A DNA stretch of 64,000 nt from Puccinia triticina (taxonomy: Eukaryota > Basidiomycota > Pucciniomycetes > Pucciniales > Pucciniaceae): NCBI RefSeq assembly GCF_026914185.1, contig NC_070558.1, positions 7,387,501 through 7,451,500 on the forward strand. Direction: 5' to 3'. The position numbers and the translations under genes are program-made. Under the pieces are notes generated by a model that searched no databases, was not told where the DNA came from, and saw only the letters and a program-made list of their open reading frames with translations. Positions 22,069-32,843 of the stretch are shown here, one piece after another. The stretch's first letter is position 1; the number at the start of each line of letters is the position of its first letter.

Positions 22069-23288
22069 TATCGAAAGCTCTTGGCTGCCCACTTCAAAGC
22101 CATCTCGCCCCTCTTCGACGTGCCCCTTGACGCCAATCTCTACACTGACGCCCTCAGCCTGCCCGCCTAATCGCCCGTTCCGTTGCGGGAGATCGAGGCC
22201 ATGGAGTCTGGAGACCCACGCCTTCCAGGCCGATACCCTGCATGCCCTGCTCGGCCTCATGTTCAAGAACCAGCTCTCCACCCACAAACCCTCAGCCCCC
22301 CTCAGACTCCTTGCAGCACACATCAACAGCAAGTTTTCTGGAACCCCCACACGACCAGTTTGTACGCCCCACCGACTCCGCCGACCCCGTCGCTAAGCTT
22401 GCAAAGGCGCTTTTCCCCCTCTTTCTTGCTCACATATCAAACTTGGCCAGCACGCAATGCCCGCTGAACGTGTCACCCTCCAGGTCGTCCTCTTTGATGG
22501 CAAGGAAGCCTTACACTTCCAGGAAGGGACCAATACCGACTCCTTGTACGGTGCAAGGTCTTCGACGGCGAGCAAGCCTTCCTGGAATGGACTGAAGCCA
22601 TCTCCTTGTACGGTGAAAGGTCAATCTCCCTTGTCTCTCTCTTCAGCAAGCCCCCATACATCTAAACCAAACCCTTCTTTCTTTTTAAAAAGGGCCCTGG
22701 CTGCGAAATGGCCCGAGCCGTTGCGGACACCAACGGCAACAATGAAGTGTATGTGGAAAATTAACCACATCAAGAGCTTCAGTCTCTTCGATCTCCTGGG
22801 CAATCCGGGGCCGCAGTTCCAAACTTTTTTTCGCGGATGTGGCTCTTTGACACCTTCCTGAAGGCCAAGGAGCGTCTGGTATTCAGACCCACCTTTCCCC
22901 GCTTTGCCGACCTCCCCAACCTTGCCCCTCATCTACCCAATGATTTCCAGTATAGACTGCAGAACAGGAGCACGTTCCTTGTCAAGCTGCCGCTTGACCA
23001 CCCCATTGCCTTTGGATCCATTTCCGGTTTGACAACAGTCCCCACACATGTCCCCTTTTGCCGCACTCGCTCTGACCAATAGTGTGCGTGTTTCTTGCAG
23101 ACAATCATCTGCCGTTCTTGCTGCAAGGTGTCATCCATCCCCCAGTTGCACCCTTCCCGCAGGTCTGGGAAACCAACCACAACAACAGCTCCGCTCTTGA
23201 CATCCAGACAATCCTTGAATGGAGCCTGATCTCCCAGGTGGCTGTAGTCCAATACCTTGACCTCGAGACCTTCCTCAACGGCTATTGA
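22069..23288 (+). pseudogene. glutaminyl-peptide cyclotransferase-like gene, decayed
   Basis: Segments in changing + frames follow the order of an M28-family glutaminyl cyclase, which turns N-terminal Gln into pyroglutamate: LLAAHFKAISPLFDVPLDAN, later VTLQVVLFDGKEAL with TDSLYGAR, then SLFDLLGNPGPQFQTFF, WLFDTFLKAKERL, DNHLPFLLQGV and PFPQVW, ending ALDIQTILEW...LETFLNGY at 23288. FDGKEAL and the DNH of DNHLPFL are near metal/catalytic positions of the family. CTTGCAG just before ACAATCATCTG (near 23100) looks like an intron acceptor. A T7 run at about 22830 shifts frame, and the 5' third is scrambled. It could be an old host gene or a gene fragment carried by a transposon. Confidence 0.65.
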
Positions 23289-23471
23289 TTGACCCAACAT
23301 GCAAATCTTGGTTGACACCTTTTACATTACCCCTTATGAAAATCCTTGAATGGAGCCTGATCTCCCAGGTGGCTGTAGTCCAATACCTTGACCTCGAGAC
23401 CTTCCTCAACGGCTATTGATTGACCCAACATGCAAATCTTGGTTGACACCTTTTACATTGCCCCTTATGAA
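23210..23471 (+). repeat. 131-bp tandem duplication at the 3' end of the cyclotransferase gene
   Basis: 23210-23340 is repeated at 23341-23471 with one visible mismatch (TTACCCC versus TTGCCCC). The unit covers the last 26 codons of the gene, its stop and about 50 bp of 3' flank. The near identity shows a recent event. Confidence 0.93.
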
Positions 23472-23479
23472 ACAAGTCA

Positions 23480-24857
23480 AGTTCTGGTTGAAGGGGGAGT
23501 TGGTGTTGAGTGATGGCTGGATGTGGATTGGAAAATATTTGTGTCCCATGGACCCTTTGGCCTGTTGACTGGACAAGCGCTTGAGTTCTGTTCAAACCTT
23601 CAATTGGGTACACCTTTGGTGTATATGATGTCTATTGCAGGTGTTGGTTGTTAGCTTGGGTGAGAGTGTGGGAGGGACTCATGGCACTGGTAGGATTGAA
23701 TTTCGCCAAGAGCTGTGGAAAGTCATCAGGAATCAGGCTTGCACCCAACAGAAGCATGATAATTTGTTTTTTATCCATTGTGGAGGTTGAATTTGAACCT
23801 GTTTTGTGAAATTGGAGATCATGGGAATGCTGAGTGGGAGGTTGGTTGGTGGTTTATGGTATTGGGTATTGGGGGCCTGGGGTTGTGGGGGGAGCTTGTG
23901 CCTTGAAAGTTTGGGGCAAAGCCACCTTGAACACTAGTGATGATTATGCGGCAAGTTGTGCCCCATATGTCAAAATGTACTAATTGTTCCTCATTTTAAA
24001 ATGGTAGCCCAAGTACCGGGATTGTGAGTAGACAACATCCTTGCAACATTGCTTAAGCCTGAGTGCCTCAGTGCCTCGCAACAAGCAGCATGGTGCCTAT
24101 TCTTCCTTAAAGTTTGAAAATGCAACAAGCCCACAAAAGCCAGAATTTTAAGCGTGTAGACAATACAATATGAGGTTTTGAGATTAATTGTTAGTGCTGC
24201 CCTGAAGTTTAAGCCTGAGACAAGTAGCGGCGCAGGGGCCCTAAGAGTCTAGTTCATTGAATGATCTCATGAGCTATTATTTTGGCTGTAATATGTTCTT
24301 CAAATTTTCATGTACATTGAAATCTCCTGGCCAAAACTTGATATTATGTTTGCATATATAATTTTGGACACCATTATAGTAATACAACTCTGATACACTG
24401 AAATTGGGCTGACTTGTATTGATGGGGGAGTGACTGTTCCTACATGATTCAAGTGTCTGAAACCTGTGCCTCCTTAAAAGTCACATACACAATTATTTGC
24501 ATGATGACATAAACTGAATGAGGGCTGCCATTTTAAGCTTTATTAAACTGACATCTCCCAGGCAAAATTTGGTGTAAGATTTTATTTAACAACACATCTT
24601 CAATTTTGAACACCATAATACAACTTTCCATCAAATTTGTGATACTCACAGATGTTGATTAGACAATGAAAATTTCATTCTGAAAGGGAAATCAAGTTAA
24701 ACAGGCTCTAATCAGGATCTTTATGGTTTCCAGATTTTGACAGTAAATCCTCTATTGTCAGCCTTATAAAACCACTAGCTCAAATAACAAATGAACTAGT
24801 TAAACACTATCTTTAGAACTATCTACCTGCTAACTCCCTGATAAATATATACCAACA
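23480..24857. other. gene-poor region with dispersed repeat at 24330-24620
   Basis: No gene is recognised. The stretch 24330-24620 shares blocks with 52260-52520: GAACACCAT, TTGGGCTGACTTGT, AAGTGTCTGAAAC, TTATTTGCA-GATGACATAA and GCTGCCA. It is a diverged interspersed repeat. A possible branch and acceptor (GCTAAC at about 24829, TTTTTTCAG ending at 24889) lie around the start of the next gene. Confidence 0.45.
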
Positions 24858-27851
24858 ATGAAGAACCACCACCTTATTTATTTTTTCAGGGCATTTCTGT
24901 CCTGCAATGCAATGCATGAATCGCTTGCTGATTCAAATTCTAAAATTAATTCATGCAGCCAAGTGATGCAGCACCAACTTCTGCATCCCTCAAGTAGAAG
25001 CACTAACCTTTCATTACATCTCTCAATTCCCCCTGCAACAAGCAATAATGAATGGTCAAACTGTATAGCTCACACCCCACCAGCTCTGAAGAATTTGAGA
25101 AATGGAAATACCATTTCCTCACTAGAAGAGCTAAAAAACACCGGCCAAGAGTTACAACTCACTTCAAGTTCAAGTGGTCAATTCCACGCTCAAAAATGCA
25201 GCTCTGTCCCAACAGATCCTGATCCTTGTTCTAAATGGGTTTCTTCTACAACTTTGACCTATCCACCTGGTTGGGGTACTTTGAATTCAAGTCACAATAC
25301 TAGTGGAAACTATTGCAGTGAATCATCCAGTATTGATGATATTTCTGGAGATTATCTTCCATTTCAGAATTTGGCTGGGAGAACATCAATAGGATTACCC
25401 TTTTCTGAGTGTTCAAAATTGAAATTCAACCCCCAAAAATCAATGAAGACAACAGATTTCTTCGGAAAATCTTTTGGATCCCCCCAAACAGAATCAAAAT
25501 GCATAAATGACCTTGAAAGTAACAGTGCATATTCCTACTCCCAGGAGAAATCTGAATTAAAGAGGCCTTTAATGGAGATATCCAATCCAGATTCAGAAGC
25601 AGGTAATGAATACAAGAGGGCAAAATTGGGTAGCAATTTTCCAAAATCCAGTCTGAAAACTGAAATCAACCACCAGCCTGAAGGAATTGGTCTATCAAAC
25701 AAAGATACAGAAGACAGATCTCAAAAACTTGAGTCCTCCATCCATCACAATCAAGAATCCATGAAAGGAGTGGTTTTGCCTCAAAAAGGCATGATTCCTG
25801 GAATTGGGGTTGAAGAAAGACTATCCAATAGTGGCAATGAAGGTCCCAAATCCCATCAAAATCTTTTGGCAGGTAAACATAAAAAATTTGTAAAATCATG
25901 TCCTATGGATGCAGATCTCCCAATAAGAAGCTTAGATTTTGATCTAAATGCAATCAAGGTTGAACATGCATCAAAATATGTCAGAAAGAGATTGGAAAAT
26001 CTTTTTCAATCACTCATACCACATGAAGGAAAAATTATTAATGTGAAAATTCAAGAAGCCCAACATATTTTTATTGAAATGAATTCAATTTACAATATGG
26101 GAAAGGCTAATTCCAAGAGTTCTTCAAAATCTCTTATCAAAAAAATGCTTCGTAGATTAAAATCTAATCAATACCAATGGTTCAAATTTTGGGAAAGAAG
26201 AACTGAAATCAAACTTGAAGATGAAATGGAACACATCCATGGAAATGAAAAGAGTTTACTTCTGTACTGTTTATTCTTTGTTGATATGATAGATACTATC
26301 ATTCCACAATCTGTTGAGAAAGCTTGCCCATTGAATGAAAATGGGAAAGTATTAATGAAAGCAAATTTGTTCAAAGAAGCAATAAGGACATTTAAAGATT
26401 TCAAGATTAATTCATCAAGTTACAAATCTGAGAGAGTACAAGAACGTGTGTATTTTCAGGATAGAGCTTCCAACTTAATGTGGAATTACCTATATTACTG
26501 GATTAAAAAATCAGAAGAGAGAAAAGATTTGTATAATATTGCTTTCCATTCAACAGGAAAACAAAGTTATAACTTTACAAAATTCTTCAACACAGTTTTT
26601 AAATTTTCTGCAAATGAATTGAACAAGAGATTGATATCTTGGGAATCCCCACAGACACAACCCACATCCATCCAGTACCTTTGCCACAGTGCACATTATT
26701 CCTCTCATTGGAATTTTGAATCAAAGAGGACTTTAATGAAAAACTCCAATGGACCTGCAGAATCAGTTAATGAATACAAGAGAGAAACATTGGGCAAGAA
26801 CTTACCAAAATACAGTCTGAAAAATCAAACTGACCACAAGCCTGACATGATTGGTCTATCAAATAAAGATCCAGAAGACATATCTTTAGAATTTGAGCCC
26901 TCAATCCATCACAACCCAGAATTAAAAGGAACTTTTTTGTCACAGAAAGGCATGATTCAATTTCCTAGAGTTGGGTTTCAAAAACATTTAGCCAGTATCA
27001 AAGATGAAGCTTCCCAATCCCATGAAATTGGTTTGGCAGGTCAACATAGAGAATTTGTAAATCCACACCTTTTGGAGGCAGAGCTCAAAATACAAAGCTT
27101 GGATTTTGATCTAACTGCAATTAAGGTCCAACACTCATCTCCAGATGTTAAAGAGGCATTTAAAAATCAATTTAAATCACTCATCCCATGCGGAGGCAAA
27201 AACATCAATGTGAAAATTCAAGAAGCCCAACATATTTTTATTGAAATGAATTCAATTTACAATATGGGAAAGGCCAATTCCAAGAGTTCTTCCAAATCTC
27301 TTATCAAAAAAATGCTTCGTAAACTAAAATCTAATCAATACCAATGGTTCAAATTTTGGGAAAGAAGAAGTGAAATCAGATTTGAAAATGAAATTGAATT
27401 TAAAAATGAAAATGAAAAGAGTTTACTCCAGTACTGTTTATTCTTTGTTGAAATGATAGATACTATTATTCCACCATCTGTTGATCAGCAAAGTCACCCA
27501 TTTAATTCAAATGAGAAATTATTGATGAAAGAAATGTTGTTCAAAGAAGCAATAAGCACATTCAAAGATTTCAAAATTAATTCATCAAATTATCAATCTG
27601 ATAAATTGGAAAATACAAGAGTTTTCCAAGATAGAGCTTCCAACTTGATTTGGCATTACCTCTTTTACTGGATTAAACAATCAAAAGAAAGAAAAGATTT
27701 GTATTGTATTGCTTTTCACTCGGAAACCCGGAAAGAAAATCATAGCTTCAGAATCTTCTTTAACACCGTTTTCAAATTTTCTGCAGAAGAATTGAACAAG
27801 AGATTGACAAAAAGTCCATCATTTTCTCACGTAGTATCCAAAGAAGTCTAG
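24858..27851 (+). CDS. 997-aa protein with two internal repeat units, function unknown
   Basis: This is one uninterrupted frame, the longest intact gene here. The N-terminus (MKNHHLIYFFRAFLSCNAMH) is hydrophobic and might be a weak signal peptide. However, TTTTTTCAG inside it (to 24889) also looks like an intron acceptor, so the true start is uncertain. Residues about 1-230 are Ser/Asn-rich and low in complexity. Units of about 350 residues follow at roughly 250-594 and 638-990. Each begins EYKR--LG, has a Lys/Pro/Gln-rich linker and a SLDFDL-AIKV box, then a helical core with NVKIQEAQHIFIEMNSIYNM and LKSNQYQWFKFWERR, and ends in a Phe/Lys-rich stretch (FFNTVFKFSA-ELNKRL). The core (about 394-447 and 784-838) is almost identical between units, while linkers differ. 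No family is recognised. It may be rust-lineage specific; a secreted role is only a possibility. Confidence 0.75.
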   Translation: MKNHHLIYFFRAFLSCNAMHESLADSNSKINSCSQVMQHQLLHPSSRSTNLSLHLSIPPATSNNEWSNCIAHTPPALKNLRNGNTISSLEELKNTGQELQLTSSSSGQFHAQKCSSVPTDPDPCSKWVSSTTLTYPPGWGTLNSSHNTSGNYCSESSSIDDISGDYLPFQNLAGRTSIGLPFSECSKLKFNPQKSMKTTDFFGKSFGSPQTESKCINDLESNSAYSYSQEKSELKRPLMEISNPDSEAGNEYKRAKLGSNFPKSSLKTEINHQPEGIGLSNKDTEDRSQKLESSIHHNQESMKGVVLPQKGMIPGIGVEERLSNSGNEGPKSHQNLLAGKHKKFVKSCPMDADLPIRSLDFDLNAIKVEHASKYVRKRLENLFQSLIPHEGKIINVKIQEAQHIFIEMNSIYNMGKANSKSSSKSLIKKMLRRLKSNQYQWFKFWERRTEIKLEDEMEHIHGNEKSLLLYCLFFVDMIDTIIPQSVEKACPLNENGKVLMKANLFKEAIRTFKDFKINSSSYKSERVQERVYFQDRASNLMWNYLYYWIKKSEERKDLYNIAFHSTGKQSYNFTKFFNTVFKFSANELNKRLISWESPQTQPTSIQYLCHSAHYSSHWNFESKRTLMKNSNGPAESVNEYKRETLGKNLPKYSLKNQTDHKPDMIGLSNKDPEDISLEFEPSIHHNPELKGTFLSQKGMIQFPRVGFQKHLASIKDEASQSHEIGLAGQHREFVNPHLLEAELKIQSLDFDLTAIKVQHSSPDVKEAFKNQFKSLIPCGGKNINVKIQEAQHIFIEMNSIYNMGKANSKSSSKSLIKKMLRKLKSNQYQWFKFWERRSEIRFENEIEFKNENEKSLLQYCLFFVEMIDTIIPPSVDQQSHPFNSNEKLLMKEMLFKEAISTFKDFKINSSNYQSDKLENTRVFQDRASNLIWHYLFYWIKQSKERKDLYCIAFHSETRKENHSFRIFFNTVFKFSAEELNKRLTKSPSFSHVVSKEV

Positions 27852-28349
27852 ATTCTTTATTTTTTTCAACTCATCCAAATTTTAGCCAATCCTTATCATT
27901 AGTGCCACTGCTGTATTCCACATAATTCATATATTGATGTTACATATTATTCATATAAATCTCATTATACTTCACCAGGGGGGAAAGTGTGGCACTCCCT
28001 GGAGAGTGCCAAACCATATGTTCCTTTGGGAAGACTGTCTGATGTCAAATGTGTGAGCATGTGGATTCAGGATTCAAATATGTTGACCTTGTGTTCAACT
28101 CAGGCTGATATTTGATCCACTCCATGGCAAACATGTTGGTAATTGAGTTGAGGGTACCCCCACTTGATGCCTGGTACACCCTGGTATTCTACACTTAGTG
28201 GTGTGTTTCACAAATCAAGTTGAGACCCCCTCCACTCAATGAATGGGGTTTAAAGTCATTGAGTGAAGATTCCCTCCAATTGATGAATGTTGGACAACCA
28301 TTGATTGGAGGTTGTGTACACTCAATGTAGAGCAAGTAAAAGGAATAGT

Positions 28350-28420
28350 GCGGACAGGGGGAATCGAACCCGCATCTCCCCAATGCATGCTGGGTTGCTC
28401 TACCGTTGAGCTATATCCAC
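28350..28420 (-). tRNA. tRNA-like unit A, anticodon arm irregular
   Basis: The 71-nt minus strand folds as a tRNA frame: acceptor GTGGATA/TGTCCGC pairs over seven positions with G-U pairs; D arm GCTC/GAGC; a T arm of GCGGG, TTCGATT loop and CCCCC with one C-C mismatch; a five-base variable loop. Pol III A box (TAGCTCAACGGTAGAG) and B box (GGTTCGATTCC) are good, and TTTT follows within about 15 nt. The anticodon arm (ACCCA, GCATGCA, TTGGG) has two mismatches and lacks U33, so no amino acid can be given. It is a pseudogene or tRNA-derived repeat, still perhaps transcribed. Confidence 0.55.
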
Positions 28421-28574
28421 AGGTGTGAGGTGTACCAACATATACTACCTCTACACACCCCCTGTACACCTACACCGGTGACAGAGCCCACTAATCCTCC
28501 CAGAGGCTCATCCCAGGTACGCAGCTGCCTATAGCGCTGGGCTCATAACCTGTAGAGCGAGTAAAAGGAATAGT

Positions 28575-28645
28575 ACGGACAGGGGGAATCGAACCCGCAT
28601 CTCCCCAATGCATGCTGGGTTGCTCTACCGTTGAGCTATATCCAC
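28575..28645 (-). tRNA. tRNA-like unit B, direct repeat of unit A
   Basis: This matches unit A except at the 3' terminal base of the acceptor stem (A instead of G on the + strand at 28575, turning the end pair G-C into G-U). The 5' flank of about 37 bp (CCACAGGTGTGAGGTGTACC and on to CTCTACAC) and the 3' flank (GTAAAAGGAATAGT) are also shared, so the duplicated block is about 130 bp (28327-28456 and 28551-28682), 225 bp apart. The identical internal promoters suggest a recent duplication. Confidence 0.55.
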
Positions 28646-30831
28646 AGGTGTGAGGTGTACCAACATATACTACCTCTACACTCAATGACCATATCTAAAT
28701 TACCAGCCACCAAGTGGAGACATCCTCCACTCAATGACTGGTTTTTAATGTCATTGAGTGGAGGAATTCTCCACTCAATGATTGATGTGTGTACTGGCTG
28801 TTGAGTGGAGGGGTTCCTTACTTGGTGACTGGTTCTACCAGCCATTGATTGGAGACACCCTCCACTTGATCACAGGTCACTATCTGGCTGGGAAAATCCC
28901 AGATCAGTGACCAGTACTGCATGTTAGTCATTGAGCCGGGCCACTCCCAGCTTGAAGGACCGTATGTACTGTACATAGCTCAAGGAAAGTCCCGGCTTGA
29001 TGGAAAGTATGTACTGTTCATCCTGCTGCACTTTTCCAAGCTGAGTGGCCAGTGCAAACTGCCTACCACGCTCAGAAAGGCTGACTAGAGGACCAGCATG
29101 TGCTGGTCATCGGGCTAGGGCTTCTTGGCGTCACTGGATGAGAAGTATGTACTGGTCATCAGATTTGAGCTCAGAGAGGCTGCGGATCAATTACCAGGGT
29201 ATTATGCCTGTCAAGTGCGGCCTCTCCAAACTCGATGGCCAGTTTGTGTTGGCCATCCAGTCGGAGAAGCCCTAGTCCGATGACCAGCACCTATTGGCCA
29301 TTGATCTGGGCCTTTCTGAGCTTGATGGGCGGTCTATACTGTCCACCAAGCTCGGAAAATCCAAGCTGAATGAGCAGTATTTAGTGTACTGTTCCTTGAG
29401 TTGGGGCTTTCCAAGCTCAATGACCAGCAAACAAGGGTCATCGAGCCCGTGTAAACAAGCAACTCGCCAATGTCCACCCTGATGTTCGGCCGAGCATGAT
29501 GGTGGACATAGCGAAAAAACACCCTCCCCGGGGACCCCGGGGGATACAGAGCTGATCCCTTTTTCCCCGCTGCCACCGTAGTTGACTTGTGCCCAGCTTG
29601 AAACTCCCGGAACACATGTTTTTTTGGTGATTTGCAACACATATGAACACCATTTTTGCCACTCCAAAATGATGATAATTTTGATTGTTCTGGATACAGC
29701 AGGTCAAAAGAGCACCATTCTTATCTTACACCTGGTGCTAATAATTACCATATGATAAAATCAATCAACCCTATTTTGTTGCACAATGCACAGGGACATG
29801 ATGGTAGGTGTGATGAAGGCATGCTACCTGGAGGAAACAATTGCCCAAAACAGTCAGGGAAAGGGTGTGAAGAGGATAAATCTACAGGACAAATGGTATG
29901 ACCCATGCTGAGATGTGTGTGGACATTTCAGAATTGACTTTTCACCTCAGAGTTCTCAGACCAGCTATTTAAATCTTTCTCCTACTGGTTCCAGGATCAT
30001 CAAAATATTGATGCACCTGTTGATATCCACCAATCTGCCCCCTTCCCCCTGTGAAGCTTAATAATTTTAACCTCTAGCCGCTGCATTTTTCAGTCAGATG
30101 GAGGAAAAGTGAGGGAAAATTGTGCAATGTGTATTCACATACAAAAGGTGCATGGTCCCAAATGAACATCTGACAGCATGACAAACTTTAGCCTGCAGAA
30201 GTGGACCATCACTTGGTAAACATGGTTGGTGAAAAGGCCTCTTTGATTGTTCACATTTCATATTAGAGGGAGGGAATACAGGTTACAGAGGTTTTCCCAG
30301 CTTTGACACTGTGTGATACTCAAAAAAGAGAAATTTAATTTTACATAACTTTCCTACCAATTGATGAAGGGAACAGGCATGGCAGAAATATCCCACAAGG
30401 ATTGATTTACCAGTTAACTGAGCCTTTTTGGTTGCTATATTTTACAGCTATCTTTCATTATGTGATTTTATGTGGGTTTTGATTGAAAAAAAAAATCAGC
30501 CCTGAAAAAATATTCCTTTTCACTTGGTCAAGGATATCTTTGAGCATTAGGATAGTTACATTCTTGGCAAAAAATGTTGTGAATTGAAGCTCACATCCAG
30601 GATTTTGTTTGATATGAACCAAACAGAAAATTTCAACTAAGATATTTCCATGTGTTGGAATTGAGTTGCAGATCATCCCGCAAACACTTCACCTACAGTC
30701 ACACATCTGTTGGGAAGAAAGTCAAACAAAGAGTTGAAACTCACATCTAACTCACATCAGACAATTTTACTGACAGAATTACGGCCTGGCACTCTCCAGA
30801 GAGTGCCACACTTTCCCCCCTGGTGCTTTCT

Positions 30832-31134
30832 CTTACAATGCTCAATACTATCCCCTCTTCAGTATATATGGTTGTGGGTACCCATTGGTGGGTGCCGGTG
30901 TGGTAACCCTTTTCCCCCTCACATCATCATTCTCATATCATACAAATCCTTTACATATCCATCATTATTATTCCAGATTCTGATTTTACAACATATTTCA
31001 CCCCTAGTCACTCACTCATACCACCCTGAAATTCCCATTGGACCAGAATTTATTAGCATTCATAGTTTCATTGGTATTTTCTTACTTCTTACATTTCATC
31101 TACATTAAAAATTCTAGTCATCACCACCATAGCT
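30832..31134. other. short AT-rich flank, no gene
   Basis: The sequence between the tRNA-bearing element and hAT element 2 shows no gene. A short plus-strand open frame here is not supported by any recognisable feature. The last eight bases, CCATAGCT, are the hAT target duplication. Confidence 0.4.
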
Positions 31135-31925
31135 TAGGGAATGCCCCAGTGGACCCAGGTATCCCCCTGTTTTTTGGCCCAAACCCAACACCCGGCACCG
31201 CACCTGGCACCGCCTGGCGGGTACCGCGGGTACTTTTGGAGGGTACCCGCGGGTACCCCCCAACTTTTAGCGCACAAAACAAGCTTGTAAATTTCTTAAA
31301 GATGAAAAAATGTACAAGAGGTGGCAGTCAATCATTGTCCACAACTACCACCTTTCTTTTTCCTTTCTGCTGCATCTTCTTGTTCAAATTTATCGCCCCT
31401 TTCCATTTGGCTAAAGCTCCTTGTTCAATTTTGTTGTTCTTCGAGTAGAAGGCAACAGTCATCCCGCGACTTACTGACTTTGGCATAAGTCGGTGCCTCC
31501 ACAATGTAACATAGTTGGCCCCAAAGCTAAATGATCTCTTGACGTCAACGGATGTTCCTGTGAGGTTTAGACCAGTTAGTTATGGCAAGCACTATGAGTG
31601 ATACAGATGAAAACTTACCAGGGCAGCTTAAAACATCCAATGCCATGTGTACAAGGCCCCCGTGTGTGTTGCCGGTATGTTTTTGCTGGATCCACCACTT
31701 CAGTGATTTCACAGGGTTGTTACCCTCCAGGATAAGTCCTCCGGAGAGCCACATGTCCAATGTGTTTGATGACCTATTGCCTCCTTGGGCAGCTGCAGCT
31801 AGACTGAGGCCAGAAAGCATGCCAGTCTTGGACTGTGAGATAATATAAGCTTACATCAACATTAATGAAATAGATAGTTTGATAATAAATAAAATTCAAC
31901 TTACTGTGGACAAGGTATCAGGTGT

Positions 31926-32806
31926 TGTGAGCCTAAGCCTCTATAGTGGCTACAGGACACAAGAAAAATGGGGAGCACTGGTTGTATTTCTTGGGATAGA
32001 GAACTACAAACAGTGAGTAAGAGAGAAAGAGAAAGAAAGAGAAATGTATGATCTGGAGGAGGTCTATCTACTCCTTATAGGAGGATCCTCAAAAGTCAAC
32101 TTGAACCACCTGGAAAAGTGGTAAGGACAGCTGTGCCAGACCAACAGGGGGTACAGCCTCCGCGCGCACCAAGGAGACAGTGGGGGGACACAGAATAGTA
32201 ATACTAATTTGCTCTGATTTTTAGACTGAGTCTAGGATTAACAGAGTAACCTTTGATCTTGAGCAGGATTGATGTGAAAGCAATAAAGAGAAGCAATCAA
32301 GAGACACAGAGAAATCACTCTGGATAATCAAGGTTCAAATGAAGAGTATACTTACTGTCAATAACCTAGGCGCCTGTGACGGTAGGTGTACTGGGAGCGT
32401 GGTATCCTCTTGTGGGGTGATCCTGGGTTATCTACGGCGTGGTTCTGGGTGGTCTGAAGTCTGTAGATCCTCCTCAGGCAAGGGGGATCCTTAATTCGAA
32501 AATTTTCACAGTTTGCTTATGTAATTACATATGTACATGTGGTTTGGTGCGCTTGGTAGCGCTGACACGTCACAACTGCGCATGCGCGCCACAACTCAAG
32601 AACTCAGGGAAGGAGTATAGTTACAAAGAATTGGTAAGTTGTAACTAGGGTTAAAATTGCATGAGGAAACAGAATATGAAGTCAAAACAATGATATCTCT
32701 TAAGATGAAAAAGATATGAAGTAATTTCATATGTAATATAATTTCATATGTAATAAGTAGAAAAGAGGCAGACTTTAGGTCAGCCGTATTGACTCCAAGG
32801 CTGACA
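31926..32806 (-). repeat. gypsy 3' LTR
   Basis: 881 bp, bounded by TGTGAGCC and GGCTGACA as read on the + strand. Compared with the other LTR it has an extra ATATAATTTCATATGT-like unit near 32730-32745 and scattered substitutions (for example CGCGCGCA versus TGCGCGCA), so the element is not brand new. Confidence 0.93.
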
Positions 32807-32843
32807 TTCCCTACCACCAAAAAGGTTGGATTTCTGTAGGAAA

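Larger units (their letters stand above)
28190..29450. repeat. palindromic CTCAATGACTGG...CATTGAGTGG arrays
   Basis: 28190-28325 and 28690-29450 hold many imperfect palindromes, such as CTCCACTCAATGACTGG with GTCATTGAGTGGAGG around 28727-28764, then more diverged forms with GATGACCAG and GGTCATCGAG. They are the same family as 15047-15665, here AT-richer. They flank the two tRNA-like units. No gene is supported. Confidence 0.65.
27973..30831. mobile_element. non-autonomous inverted-repeat element carrying tRNA-like units
   Basis: The left end CACCAGGGGGGAAAGTGTGG (27973 on) continues with a small hairpin TGGCACTC-GAGTGCCA and TGTCTGATGT. The right end mirrors this (CACACTTTCCCCCCTGGTG to about 30831, with ACATCAGACA inside). 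Inverted similarity extends about 80-90 bp. Flanks share only CTT, so the target duplication is unsure. No transposase frame is present. It holds two tRNA-like units, palindrome arrays and, from 29450 to 30730, AT-rich DNA with a TGTCCACC...GGTGGACA stem (about 29472-29508) and no gene. Confidence 0.6.

Noticed and set aside
22018..22932. Minus-strand frames opposite the glutaminyl cyclase remnant
   Set aside because: The plus strand shows a recognisable family order; the minus frames are shadows.
28350..28420. Functional tRNA with a named anticodon
   Set aside because: The anticodon stem has two mismatches and no U33, so no anticodon can be assigned.
31038..31448. Plus-strand 136-aa frame
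   Set aside because: It overlaps the hAT 2 left end and the reverse of its transposase C-terminus.
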